Assembly (NCBI GenBank): GCA_965261065.1
Contig: OZ253444.1
Coordinates: forward strand, 4,402,001-4,466,000
Length of the DNA: 64,000 bases
Direction: 5' to 3'
Source of the DNA: JAKZVK01 sp965261065
GTDB lineage: Bacteria > Acidobacteriota > Terriglobia > Bryobacterales > UBA6623
The notes below the pieces were generated by a model that worked only from the letters and a program-made list of their open reading frames with translations, made no database searches and was not told the origin of the DNA. Within the stretch, counting starts at the first letter, position 1; each line of letters begins with the position of its first letter. Of this stretch, positions 30,427 through 38,822 are shown in pieces. The position numbers were made by a program, and so were the translations under genes.

Positions 30427-30783
30427 ATCACGAATACAAATACAGCGCCACCGCCCCACATCATTATTTGTACTTCGAAGAAGAACTCAAGAAACATGGG
30501 CCGGAGGCTCTCGATCCCGCCAAAGGCTACTACAGCTACGAGTTGGATGGCTGGCAGATCATAGTGTTGAATAGCAACCTCTGTGCAGACAAGAAAGTGC
30601 GCAACCGATATGGGAACGGGTGTACCGAACAACTCCAGTGGCTCGAAATGGAGCTCGCCAACATCGAGGAAGGATCCTGTACCTTGGCCTACTTTCATCA
30701 TCCGGCCTTCACCTCGGGCGGCAAGCCGGAAAAAGAGAAACGGGCGATGTGTCCCATCTTCAAAAAACTGTATGACTATCGAG

Positions 30784-32449
30784 CCAGGATTTCCATTTTG
30801 GCCCTGGCACGGTCACAGGATACACCCCCGCTGCGCCGAATACCACGTCTTTTCGCGCTGAACCCTGCACATCACCTCCGCCGGTAGGCGCCAGGGCTCG
30901 TCCGTCCGCTCACAGACGTTGATTGAGCGGACTGAACGGCGCTCCGGCCGACACTGCTCCCTGCGAAACCTTTTTGGAGCCAAAAACTGTTGATCCTCGC
31001 CCGGGCAACGCTACCCACCCGGCACAGGCAGCGCCCAGATCCTATGCAGCATGTCACCGAACAGCCGCCGGTTCAGATGCCCCTCCGCCAGCAGCAACCA
31101 GTAGTAGCGAGCATGCTTGACCAGCCGACCGCCGGTCTTCATCAACCTGTGTTGCAAACTCGTTAGCGACCAGCTTTTGATTCGCTGCGGCAACCCTAGC
31201 CGCCGCCACAGGTTGCCCAGGTTGTAGGCCAGCACGCTGAGTTGCAGCCGTACCTCGTTGGCTCGGAAGCGGTGACACGACAAGCGGGTCCAGTGCGTGG
31301 CCTGTTTGCCTTCTTTGATCCACTGCTCCGCCGTGCCGCGCTTGTTGTAGAACCGCACGACCGAGCGGCTCGGCAAGCTCATGCTCGTCACGACAAATCC
31401 GACGCGCGGGAATAGTTCGCCCTGGTGATGCTCGACCTTGGCGACAACTCGCCTTGCCTTCGACCAGCTCTCGGCCTGATAGCGAAAACTCTTGTAGCGC
31501 ACTAGGGGCTTGGCGTTCGGCCTGCCCGGTGGCCGAAACAGGATGTCCTCGATCTCCAGCTCCAGGCTCTTGTTCGCCGGGATGCGAATCACGTAGTCCA
31601 CGCCGCGCTCCTCCATCGCCTCGTAGATCTCGGGCTTGGCGAAGGCGGCGTCGGCGCGGAACGTCACCTGTTTGCCCTCCGCCTGTTGTCGTTCGATCTC
31701 CGGCAGTAGCAGCTCGTCCCAGTCCTCGGCGCTGTGCACGTTGCCGGGACGCAGCTTCGCGCCTAGGCAGTCGCCGTGCTGGTTGAACAGCAACAGCGGG
31801 TGATAGCAGAGGGACTCAAAATGGCCGTTGTAGGCACTGCCTTCCTGTTGGCCGTGGACGGGGCTCTCCGTGGAGTCCATGTCGAGCACCACGCGGTCTG
31901 AACCGTCGGGAGCTTCGGCTTGCGCGACCAGCTCCCGGTTCACTGCCATCAGCCCCAGCAAGTTCTCTTCGCTCGCCAGCATCTCCGTCTCGAAGCCATG
32001 CAGCGTCGAGGTCAAGGCGGCTCCGCGATCCCAGTTCCTCTTCGAGCCGATCAAGCGAAAGGTCGGATCGGCGGATACTCGAACGGCGTCATTGAGGTCC
32101 TCGTAGCCAGCGAGTCGGCTGTAGACCGACTGCCGCAGCAGATCGGCCAGCGCGAACTTCTTGTTCAAGCCTTGTCGCGAGTCGCTGAGATGCTCGTCGA
32201 TCAGCTGGCCGAGTCCGAGTCGTTCATCCAGTTCGCGAACGAGAATCAGACCGCCATCCGAGGTGACTCGCGATCCTTGGAAATCGACTTTGAGAAATCC
32301 ATTGAACGTGAGCTGAAACGGCTTGTTTTCTTTTTCACCCATCGGGTGTTGACCTCCATGGCGTCCTTATCGGGCTCTAGCCCCTATCAATAAAGACGCT
32401 GAAGGTCGCTGGATGGTCTGAAGCTTATACATCAAATTGAAAATGCGGG
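30784..32449 (-). mobile_element. IS1380-family insertion sequence, copy A
   Basis: The element spans 1666 bp, the same length as copies B and C. The ends are CCAGGATTTCCATTTTGG and CCCGCATTTTCAATTTGA, an imperfect inverted repeat. Unlike copies B and C there is no target duplication: the left flank is TCGAG and the right flank TGTAG. The left side cuts a phosphoesterase gene and the right side cuts an IS481 transposase. Confidence 0.94.
31011..32342 (-). CDS. IS1380-family transposase, copy A
   Basis: The protein has 443 residues and is intact. It starts MGEKENKPFQLTFNGFLKVD. The DDE_Tnp_1 core includes VVLDMDSTESPVHGQQ (D), VTFRADAAFAKPEIYE (D) and NKRGTAEQWIKEGKQA (E). Copies B and C encode almost the same protein. 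The 227-bp non-coding stretch after the stop is part of the element. Confidence 0.93.
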   Translation of the reverse strand: MGEKENKPFQLTFNGFLKVDFQGSRVTSDGGLILVRELDERLGLGQLIDEHLSDSRQGLNKKFALADLLRQSVYSRLAGYEDLNDAVRVSADPTFRLIGSKRNWDRGAALTSTLHGFETEMLASEENLLGLMAVNRELVAQAEAPDGSDRVVLDMDSTESPVHGQQEGSAYNGHFESLCYHPLLLFNQHGDCLGAKLRPGNVHSAEDWDELLLPEIERQQAEGKQVTFRADAAFAKPEIYEAMEERGVDYVIRIPANKSLELEIEDILFRPPGRPNAKPLVRYKSFRYQAESWSKARRVVAKVEHHQGELFPRVGFVVTSMSLPSRSVVRFYNKRGTAEQWIKEGKQATHWTRLSCHRFRANEVRLQLSVLAYNLGNLWRRLGLPQRIKSWSLTSLQHRLMKTGGRLVKHARYYWLLLAEGHLNRRLFGDMLHRIWALPVPGG

Positions 32450-33302
32450 TGTAGTCGCTGCGAAAGCCATCAAACGCCCGTTGCTGCGCTCGCAGATTCG
32501 CCGCTGGCGGCGCGGCGGTCTCTTGCTTCAGCGTACGGTGCATCCGCTCATGCCGCCCGTTCTGTTCCGGATGTCCCGGCTCGATCCGCTCGGGACAGAT
32601 CCCCAACTTGATCCACCACACTGCCAGCCGCCTCAGCCCGTGCACCGCCAGGGTCGCAAACGGCGGCCCGTTGTCGGTGCGCATCACCCGCGGCAGTCCA
32701 AACTCTCGAAACGTCGCCTCGAACAACGGCCGAACATGGTCCCCGTCCGGTTTCGTCACCGCCTGACACCGCAACAGGTAGCGGATGGCCGCGTCCGAGA
32801 TCGTTAAGGGATCGCAGCGCCGGCCGTCTTGGGTGCGAAACCAGCCTTTGAAGTCGGCGCACCAAACCTGGTTGGGCTGCTTGCCTGGCGTCAGCGGCAG
32901 CGGGGTCGGTGCGGCGCGGGGCCGGCGTCGTCGGGGCACGCTCAGACCGTCTCGTCGCAGCAGATTTCCGATCGTGCTCACCGCCGGCCATGCCACGTCG
33001 GGCTGCCTTCGCTGCAGCCGCGCCCTCAAGGTGACCGCACCCCAGCGACTGTGCTGCGCCCGCAGAGCGAGAATCTCTTGCTCGATCGCGGCCGCGGTCT
33101 GACCGGGATGGCGTTGCGGCGCCCGGGAGTGGTCCTGCAAACCTTCCCAGCTCTGCTGCTGGTAGCGCTGCAGCCATTTGTAGCCGGTCTTGCGGCTCAC
33201 CGAGTAGCGCCGGCACAGCTCGGCCATCGACTCCTCGTCTCTTTCCCAGTCCACGATAAAATGGGTTCTCTCGTCTCGCACACAGGTCTCCTGCCACGGC
33301 AT
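32450..33302 (-). pseudogene. IS481-family transposase, C-terminus lost
   Basis: About 284 residues remain. The N-terminal helix-turn-helix (MAELCRRYSVSRKTGYKWLQ) and most of the rve core are present: VWCADFKGWF (D), VMRTDNGPPF (D) and QNGRHERMHRTLK (E). The C-terminal tail expected after FDGFRSDYT is replaced by 26 codons read from the IS1380 end, stopping at 32367. The protein is probably inactive. Confidence 0.85.
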
Positions 33303-33385
33303 AAAGCATTCCCTCCCAGAAATGTTCTATGCCTCAAAGTGTTACCTATGTGCTTGGCATCATGTGTTACCCATGTGCCCGGTTA
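32450..33385 (-). mobile_element. IS481-family element truncated by IS1380 copy A
   Basis: The transposase frame begins at 33302 and is cut at 32450 by the IS1380 end. The outer end probably lies near 33385, where repeated GTGTTACCTATGTG and GTGTTACCCATGTG sequences look like an IS481 terminus; the exact base is uncertain. The other end of the element is not in the window. Confidence 0.75.
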
Positions 33386-33458
33386 ATACCCGACCGATGT
33401 CCCGGTAACTTCAGACTGGGCCCAAGCGACGTTGCCAAGTCGCGGAGTCCCGGTGCGT

Positions 33459-34556
33459 TCAAGCGCCTTGGGCCGTCAGCAGATCACGAATCCGCAACCC
33501 CACCAGGGGGTCGATCATCGGAGCCGTCGCCAGATGTACGTTGTGGGCCCCGGCGGCAAGGCGCGCGCGGACATCGTCGGCTGTCATCACGCCCCCCACT
33601 CCCACCAGCAACAAGTCCGAGCCAGTCTCGCGGATGGTCCGTGAGAGCATCGCCAACTCGTCGTTGCATCGCTTGCTAATCGCCGCCCCGCCAATCCCCC
33701 GGCGCAGGCCACCGAACAGCGGCCCGCCGTTGGCACCGCGCACCGTGGCTGTGATCGAGTTCGTGGAACTGAGTGCGTTCGCGTAGGGGCTGACGGCGCG
33801 AACCAAAGCCTCGGCCTGCTCGGGCGTCTGGAACAGTCCGATCTTCAACACCAACGGCGTGCGGCCAATGTGCGCGCGGACCGTCGACGCGATCTCGCCC
33901 GCAGCGTCAGCCGCTAGATAGAGGTCCGCCTCCTTAGTGCAGACGTTGGGACAGGAAAGATTCGCTTCCACGACTTGCGCGCCGGCGTCGACTGCCCACG
34001 CCGCGCATTGTGCGAAGTCGTCGGCTACTTGCGTCATCGTCCAACCCCCCTCGGGCGACGCCACGACCGACACCGACAGCACCTGCTTCGATCCCAGCCC
34101 GCGCCGCGCCGTCTCGACATCGGCACGCCATTCTTCCGCCTCTTTCGATGGCATGCCGAACGAGATGGCCCAGGTGTCGTAGGCGCTTTCGTCCGAAGCC
34201 GCGGGGACTTCCCCGCCCTCGCCCGCGAGCGTTCGCACCGTCACCGGCAACAGGTTCGGCGGCTCGTAGGACGCTCGGTACCCCGACCGCACCGTCTTGT
34301 AGGTGAGAACGTCGAACCCCAGGCGCGCGTAGTAGAGTATCCAGCGGCTGTTGAGCAGCGGACCGGCCGGCACGCCTAACGGCGAACCAATTGGGATGCC
34401 GCAGAAGTTCCACTCGCCTGGCACGTCCGGTATCGTAGGTAGGTCTTCCAGGTCGTCCGGCCCGGGCGCGTGCTCGTAGTTCCAGTCGTAGGACTGTGCG
34501 ATGTCGTATCGGCCGACTCGCTTCTTGCTCTTCGTCTGCGTCACCATCGCCGTCAT
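33459..34556 (-). CDS. dihydroorotate dehydrogenase-family FMN protein
   Basis: The protein has 365 residues. It is a TIM-barrel flavoprotein with the DHODH-family motifs IPIGSPLGVPAGPLLNSRW, VVEANLSCPNVC, TPLVLKIGLF and SSTNSITATVRG, and the phosphate/FMN-binding GVGGVMTADDVRARLAAGAH. Dihydroorotate dehydrogenase makes orotate for pyrimidines, but the N-terminal 45 residues and the STNSI variant of the substrate loop are unusual, so a related dihydropyrimidine or other substrate is possible. ATG 34556 is preferred; 34544 (MVTQ) is an alternative. No pyr genes are adjacent. Confidence 0.8.
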   Translation of the reverse strand: MTAMVTQTKSKKRVGRYDIAQSYDWNYEHAPGPDDLEDLPTIPDVPGEWNFCGIPIGSPLGVPAGPLLNSRWILYYARLGFDVLTYKTVRSGYRASYEPPNLLPVTVRTLAGEGGEVPAASDESAYDTWAISFGMPSKEAEEWRADVETARRGLGSKQVLSVSVVASPEGGWTMTQVADDFAQCAAWAVDAGAQVVEANLSCPNVCTKEADLYLAADAAGEIASTVRAHIGRTPLVLKIGLFQTPEQAEALVRAVSPYANALSSTNSITATVRGANGGPLFGGLRRGIGGAAISKRCNDELAMLSRTIRETGSDLLLVGVGGVMTADDVRARLAAGAHNVHLATAPMIDPLVGLRIRDLLTAQGA

Positions 34557-34723
34557 TGTAGGTGACGCGTTCGCTTGCGTGTCCAGGAGGCGGGAGCTTT
34601 GAGACCCGCAACAAATCAACGGCAGCCCGGATCAGGTGACCGTCGACCGGTGTCAATAATAGCGGGGGGTGACCGCGTTTTTGACGCGCCCTCCACGGAG
34701 TCCGTTGGGAGGAGGCGTTAGCG

Positions 34724-35815
34724 ATGACCCCTGCGAGGGCGGCGTTGGCCGCCGGATTGTTGTGGGCCCACACTACGACGTTGACCGCGGCTCCCGAACC
34801 CCGACAAGAGCTCGATGAATACATGCTTGGTCTGACGGCCGAGGCCGAGCGTCAGGGCAAGTTGCTCCCGACCGATTGCGGCACGGAAGACTTCGCTCCC
34901 GCTGTTTGTGACGTGCTGAACTTGACCGCGCGCGGTGCCTTTGCCGAGGCCGCAGCGGCTTTGCTCCCTTGGGCCAAAGAACCGAGAAGTGAATACGTGC
35001 GGGAGCAGCTTCGGAAGCGGATTGACATCCTAACCGAGTGGTCGAAGGAGGGCCGGATCGACATCGACGGCTATCGGGAGTTCTATCTGGAGATGGGTTG
35101 GGCGATGCCTCGAAAGCGACTGCAACCGATCGTCACCTTATGGCAGACGGATGGGTTGCCTCTAGTGGAAAAGCACTTCCTTCTTGCTCGACTCCTGCAC
35201 CGGGCAGAGGAAGTGTATGGGCAAGCACGCGTCCTGCTCGCGACGGCGGAGTTGCCGGAGATCGGTCGGTCGGAGGGCGCACGCGCCTTGCTGGGGGCCG
35301 GAGATGCGCTGCACGAGTTCGGCGACATCGTGGGCGCGCAGATAGCCTGGTATAGCGTCAGGAACTACGCTGCTTCTAGGCAGGCGTGGCCCCAAGCGGT
35401 TCTCAATTTGGCGCACCTCGAAGAGCGGGCCGCTCGGTATGAGTCGGCCATCGAGTACTTTACCGAGGTGCTGGCGTCCGACCCGAACGACGAGCAGTCG
35501 GGCGACAACCTGATGGAGACGAACAAGAACTACTCCCATCGCAGCGTGCGCGGTATCTCGCGTTGCCATGAGGCGCTCGGGAACTACGGGCAAGCGCTAC
35601 ACTACGCCAAGCTTGCTAGAGATGAATATCGGTTCGTCTCCTGGTGTGGAACCTGCTTGGGGTCAGCCAAGATATCAATCAATCTGCGAATCGCCAAACT
35701 GGGGGCCCTGATTTACGGCCCCCACGCCACGGGAATCGCAGGGCTACTCGTCTTCGCAGCGTTGCTCTACCGAAGACGACGAAAGCGCCGGGGGACAAGT
35801 GTGGAAGACAGTTGA
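34724..35815 (+). CDS. TPR-like exported or membrane protein of unknown function
   Basis: The protein has 363 residues. A short hydrophobic leader (ARAALAAGLLWAHTTTLTAA) precedes a helical region. Between about residues 150 and 310 tetratricopeptide-like helices are visible (ARALLGAGDALHEFGDIVGA, YESAIEYFTEVLASDPND, SRCHEALGNYGQALHYAKLA). A C-terminal transmembrane helix (ATGIAGLLVFAALLY) ends in a basic RRRRKRR anchor. The helix suggests a tail-anchored, periplasm-facing scaffold. GGGAGGAGG lies upstream of ATG 34724. I do not recognise the specific family. Confidence 0.6.
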   Translation: MTPARAALAAGLLWAHTTTLTAAPEPRQELDEYMLGLTAEAERQGKLLPTDCGTEDFAPAVCDVLNLTARGAFAEAAAALLPWAKEPRSEYVREQLRKRIDILTEWSKEGRIDIDGYREFYLEMGWAMPRKRLQPIVTLWQTDGLPLVEKHFLLARLLHRAEEVYGQARVLLATAELPEIGRSEGARALLGAGDALHEFGDIVGAQIAWYSVRNYAASRQAWPQAVLNLAHLEERAARYESAIEYFTEVLASDPNDEQSGDNLMETNKNYSHRSVRGISRCHEALGNYGQALHYAKLARDEYRFVSWCGTCLGSAKISINLRIAKLGALIYGPHATGIAGLLVFAALLYRRRRKRRGTSVEDS

Positions 35816-36124
35816 ATTGCGAGACTGCAAGCAAGGGCGAGGCAAACTGGAGCCGGCGCGGGCTCTTGCTCGGCGAAGCGTACACTCATTCGCTTCCCAA
35901 CGGCAGCGGCGGTGCGACATAGACAGCGCTCGAACGCTAGGGGCTTGCGCGCAGTTGAGCGATGGCTCAACGCGGCTCACTCCCGCGGCTCTGAGTGTCG
36001 GGTCCGGGCACGGTCACGTTGGGCTGGGGAACGAAGCGGTCGTCTGCGCCTTAGGTGCGGATTTGAGGCATGGTGGCGAAGAACGCAACGCCGCCCGGTG
36101 ATAGACTAGCCCCACCCGCCCCTC
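35816..36124. other. intergenic region, no gene seen
   Basis: The stretch lies between the TPR protein and the symporter. It contains a weak palindromic CGCGGCTCACTCCCGCGGCT element and no frame with protein-like character. It probably holds the symporter promoter, but no clear -35/-10 pair stands out. Confidence 0.4.
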
Positions 36125-37819
36125 GTGAACGTCGCACTCACCGCTCTCGATATCGCCATCTTCCTCGGCAGCCTCGCGCTCATCATGGGCGTCGGCCTGT
36201 GGAGCGGTCGCAAAGAAAATACTGCCGAGGACTTCTTCCTCGCAGGACGCAATGTGCCCTGGTGGGGCGTCGCCGGTTCCATCTTCGGCACCAACGTCAG
36301 CGCCAACCATCTCGTCGGCATGATGGGCATCGGGTACTCGGTCGGCTTCGCGCAATCGCATTTCGAGCTCGGCGCCATCGTTGCTCTGATGGTGCTGTGC
36401 TACCTCCTGCTGCCGCTCTATCGGCGCATGCGGGTCTACACGCTGTCGGAATACCTGGGGCGGCGCTACGACGCCCGTTGCCAAGTGCTCTACTCCCTGG
36501 TCGCGTTGATCGTCATCACGCTGATTCAGATGGTCATGGCGTTCTATATCGGGTCACGCTCGATGATGTTCCTTCTGCGCGATACGCCGCTCGAGTTCAG
36601 TTATATCACCGGCATTCTTATTTTCGCGGCGGTCACGACCGTCTATACCGTCGTCGGGGGCCTGAAGGCCGTCATCTGGACCGACGTCATCCAATCGGCG
36701 CTGCTACTGCTTGCGGGAATCTTCGTCGCCATGCGCGTCTTCTCGCAGCCCGAGATCGGCGGTTTCAGCGGACTCATGGCCCAAGATGCGGTGCTGCCGG
36801 CGGCCGAGCAGAAGTTCCAGCTCTACCTGCCATCGGACCATCCCGACTTGCCTTGGACCGGCGTGATCACGGGCTTGATGTTTCTGCACCTGTTCTACTG
36901 GGGCACGAACCAGTTCATCGTTCAACGAGCGCTCGCCGCCCGCAGCGGTTTCGACGCGCGGATGGGCATCGTCGCCGCAGGCTACCTGAAACTGCTGATC
37001 CCGTTCTTCGCCGTCGCCGGCGGTATCGCCGCGGGCCACCTGTTCCGCGCTCGGCTGGCCACGGGCTTGATCGCGGAGTTACCGCAACCTGACGATGCCT
37101 TCCCGCTGCTGGTGCGCCTGGTCGTGCCAGCCGGCTATGGGCTCACCGGGCTGATTACCGCGGGTCTGATCGGCGCGATTCTCTCGAGCATCGACTCGAT
37201 GATGAACTCCGGCGCAACGCTCTTCACCTTCGACTTCTACAAGAAGTACGTGCGCCCCAATGCCTCGCAGCGGCGGTTGTTGCTGGTCGGGCGCATCTCG
37301 ATCGTGGTGCTGGTGATCATTGCGGCAACGCTGGCGGCCCTTTTCTACACCGAGAAGGAGGGAGATAACTTCTTTCTCAAGATCGCCAGCCAACAGGGAC
37401 ACCTGACGCCGGGCGTTCTGGTGGCGTTCTTGATCGGAGTGCTGTGGCGCGGCGCCACCGGCCATGGGGCTGTCGCGGCGATTCTGTCCGCTCCGTTTTT
37501 CTCGGTATTCTTTGAGCGAGCCTACGCGATTTGGGTCGCTGGAGCGTCGCCGTTGGCGGAAGCGGCAGGGAGAACGTTCGGCCCGAATCTAAACTTCATG
37601 CACCGCACGGCGGTGACGGTCGTGTTCGCGGCGTTGGTGCTGATTGCCGTTAGTCACTTGACGCAGCGTTCGCGCAATCGCGACGGCGAGAGGTTCACCT
37701 GGGGGGTCTACCGTTCGTCGGCAAGTGACGAACCCGAGAGGCCCTTCTGGCGCAGTGAACGGCCCTGGGCCTGGCTGCTGGTGGGCCTGATGTTGTGGAT
37801 GATGGTTTCGTTCGCCTGA
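36125..37819 (+). CDS. sodium:solute symporter (SSS family)
   Basis: The protein has 564 residues with about 13-14 hydrophobic segments, as expected for SSS transporters. Diagnostic stretches are VGLWSGRKENTAEDFFLAGR, WWGVAGSIFGTNVSANHLVG, the SSS signature region YTVVGGLKAVIWTDVIQSAL and GLIGAILSSIDSMMNSGATL, which includes sodium-site serines. These carriers use the sodium gradient to import sugars, amino acids or other small solutes; the SGLT-like features hint at a sugar (inference). GTG 36125 starts the protein. The gene stands alone. Confidence 0.92.
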   Translation: MNVALTALDIAIFLGSLALIMGVGLWSGRKENTAEDFFLAGRNVPWWGVAGSIFGTNVSANHLVGMMGIGYSVGFAQSHFELGAIVALMVLCYLLLPLYRRMRVYTLSEYLGRRYDARCQVLYSLVALIVITLIQMVMAFYIGSRSMMFLLRDTPLEFSYITGILIFAAVTTVYTVVGGLKAVIWTDVIQSALLLLAGIFVAMRVFSQPEIGGFSGLMAQDAVLPAAEQKFQLYLPSDHPDLPWTGVITGLMFLHLFYWGTNQFIVQRALAARSGFDARMGIVAAGYLKLLIPFFAVAGGIAAGHLFRARLATGLIAELPQPDDAFPLLVRLVVPAGYGLTGLITAGLIGAILSSIDSMMNSGATLFTFDFYKKYVRPNASQRRLLLVGRISIVVLVIIAATLAALFYTEKEGDNFFLKIASQQGHLTPGVLVAFLIGVLWRGATGHGAVAAILSAPFFSVFFERAYAIWVAGASPLAEAAGRTFGPNLNFMHRTAVTVVFAALVLIAVSHLTQRSRNRDGERFTWGVYRSSASDEPERPFWRSERPWAWLLVGLMLWMMVSFA

Positions 37820-37927
37820 TGGTCGTCCCTGGCGAGCGCCTGCCGCTGTGCGGACGACGGTGCGGGAGCCGAACTTGAAAAGCGTGCACAGACCCGTGCA
37901 ACAATACCTAGTCCCCGGTTCCGCTCC

Positions 37928-38821
37928 GTGCCTCTGACTCCCAGCCGACTCGCATTCGCCGCAGCTCTCGGTGCTGCCGTTTTTCTGGCGACGTGGGCCT
38001 ACTTCGACTTGGCGGACGGGCGGCCCATCGTCGGCGCGATGTTGGCGGCGTGCCTCGCGTCGACGGCCATCCTCTTAGAGCCCATACTGAGCCGCTGGCG
38101 CCGGGGTTCGCTGCGTTCGGGCACGGAGCAGCCCCGGATGCCGACCATCGGTGATCTAGAGGAGTTCCTGCCGGGCTCCACGGCCGGCGAGATCCATCTC
38201 GCGCCGACAGGCTACGCCTTCGGAGATACCACCGTCCAGGACATCGTTTTGCTCACCCTCGCCGCTAAGGCGATTGGGGCCAAACGCGTCTTTGAGATTG
38301 GCTCCTTCCGTGGCCGCACCTCGCTAAATCTTGCGCGCAACCTCGATCCCGACGCCCGTATCTTCGTTCTCGATCTCGACGAGCGCGAGGCGGCCGAAAT
38401 GGGTCTCCGGAACCGGCTTCTTGCCGGCTCGGGAATCGAAGTCGACCTTCCCGCCGAGGATCCGACCGGAGAGTGCATCGAGAGCGGCGCAGTCGAAGAG
38501 GAACTGCGCCGGAAGGTTACGCAGCTTCGCGGTAATTCTCTTCGCTTCGACTTCTCGCCCTATCGGGGCAACATCGACTTCGTGTTTATTGACGGCGGCC
38601 ACACGTACGAGGTGGTGGCGAGCGATACCGCCAATGCGCTCAAGATGGTTCGCCGCGGCGGAGTCGTGGCTTGGCACGATTGCGACCATAACTGGCCCGG
38701 CGTCATTCGATACCTGAATGAGTTATCCAAGACGCAGAGATTGTACCGCTACGGGGACACGTTGTTGGTCTTCTATCGGCACGAGGATGAGTCGCTGCTC
38801 GCGCCGGCCGGTGATGGTTAG
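37928..38821 (+). CDS. class I SAM-dependent methyltransferase with N-terminal membrane anchor
   Basis: The protein has 297 residues. Two N-terminal hydrophobic segments (AFAAALGAAVFLATWAY and IVGAMLAACLASTAILL) precede a Methyltransf_24-like domain: KRVFEIGSFRGRTSLNLARN binds SAM, and FVFIDGGHTYEVVASD and VVAWHDCDHNWPGVIRYLN complete the fold. Substrate unknown; such enzymes often sit in surface polysaccharide loci. IS1380 copy B has inserted immediately after the stop. The stop codon lies inside the TTAGA duplication, so the protein is intact, but its original downstream sequence is displaced by 1.7 kb. Confidence 0.85.
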   Translation: MPLTPSRLAFAAALGAAVFLATWAYFDLADGRPIVGAMLAACLASTAILLEPILSRWRRGSLRSGTEQPRMPTIGDLEEFLPGSTAGEIHLAPTGYAFGDTTVQDIVLLTLAAKAIGAKRVFEIGSFRGRTSLNLARNLDPDARIFVLDLDEREAAEMGLRNRLLAGSGIEVDLPAEDPTGECIESGAVEEELRRKVTQLRGNSLRFDFSPYRGNIDFVFIDGGHTYEVVASDTANALKMVRRGGVVAWHDCDHNWPGVIRYLNELSKTQRLYRYGDTLLVFYRHEDESLLAPAGDG

Positions 38822-38822
38822 A

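Larger units (their letters stand above)
29105..30783 (+). pseudogene. secreted metallophosphoesterase, split by IS1595 and truncated by IS1380
   Basis: The pieces are 29105-29387 and 30435-30783, joined by one ATCACGAA. The joined frame reads VGNHEYKYSATAPHHYLYFE, so the IS landed inside the metal-binding GNHE motif. Other calcineurin-type motifs are VGAGDIAS (D), VLGDNAYRVG (D, N) and LAYFHHPAFTSGG (H). A signal peptide (ILVMSLLWILVTPVAA) is present and GGAGG precedes the ATG. The C-terminal GHxH motif is missing because IS1380 copy A begins after KLYDYRA. The enzyme would have hydrolysed phosphate esters outside the cytoplasm. Confidence 0.9.
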
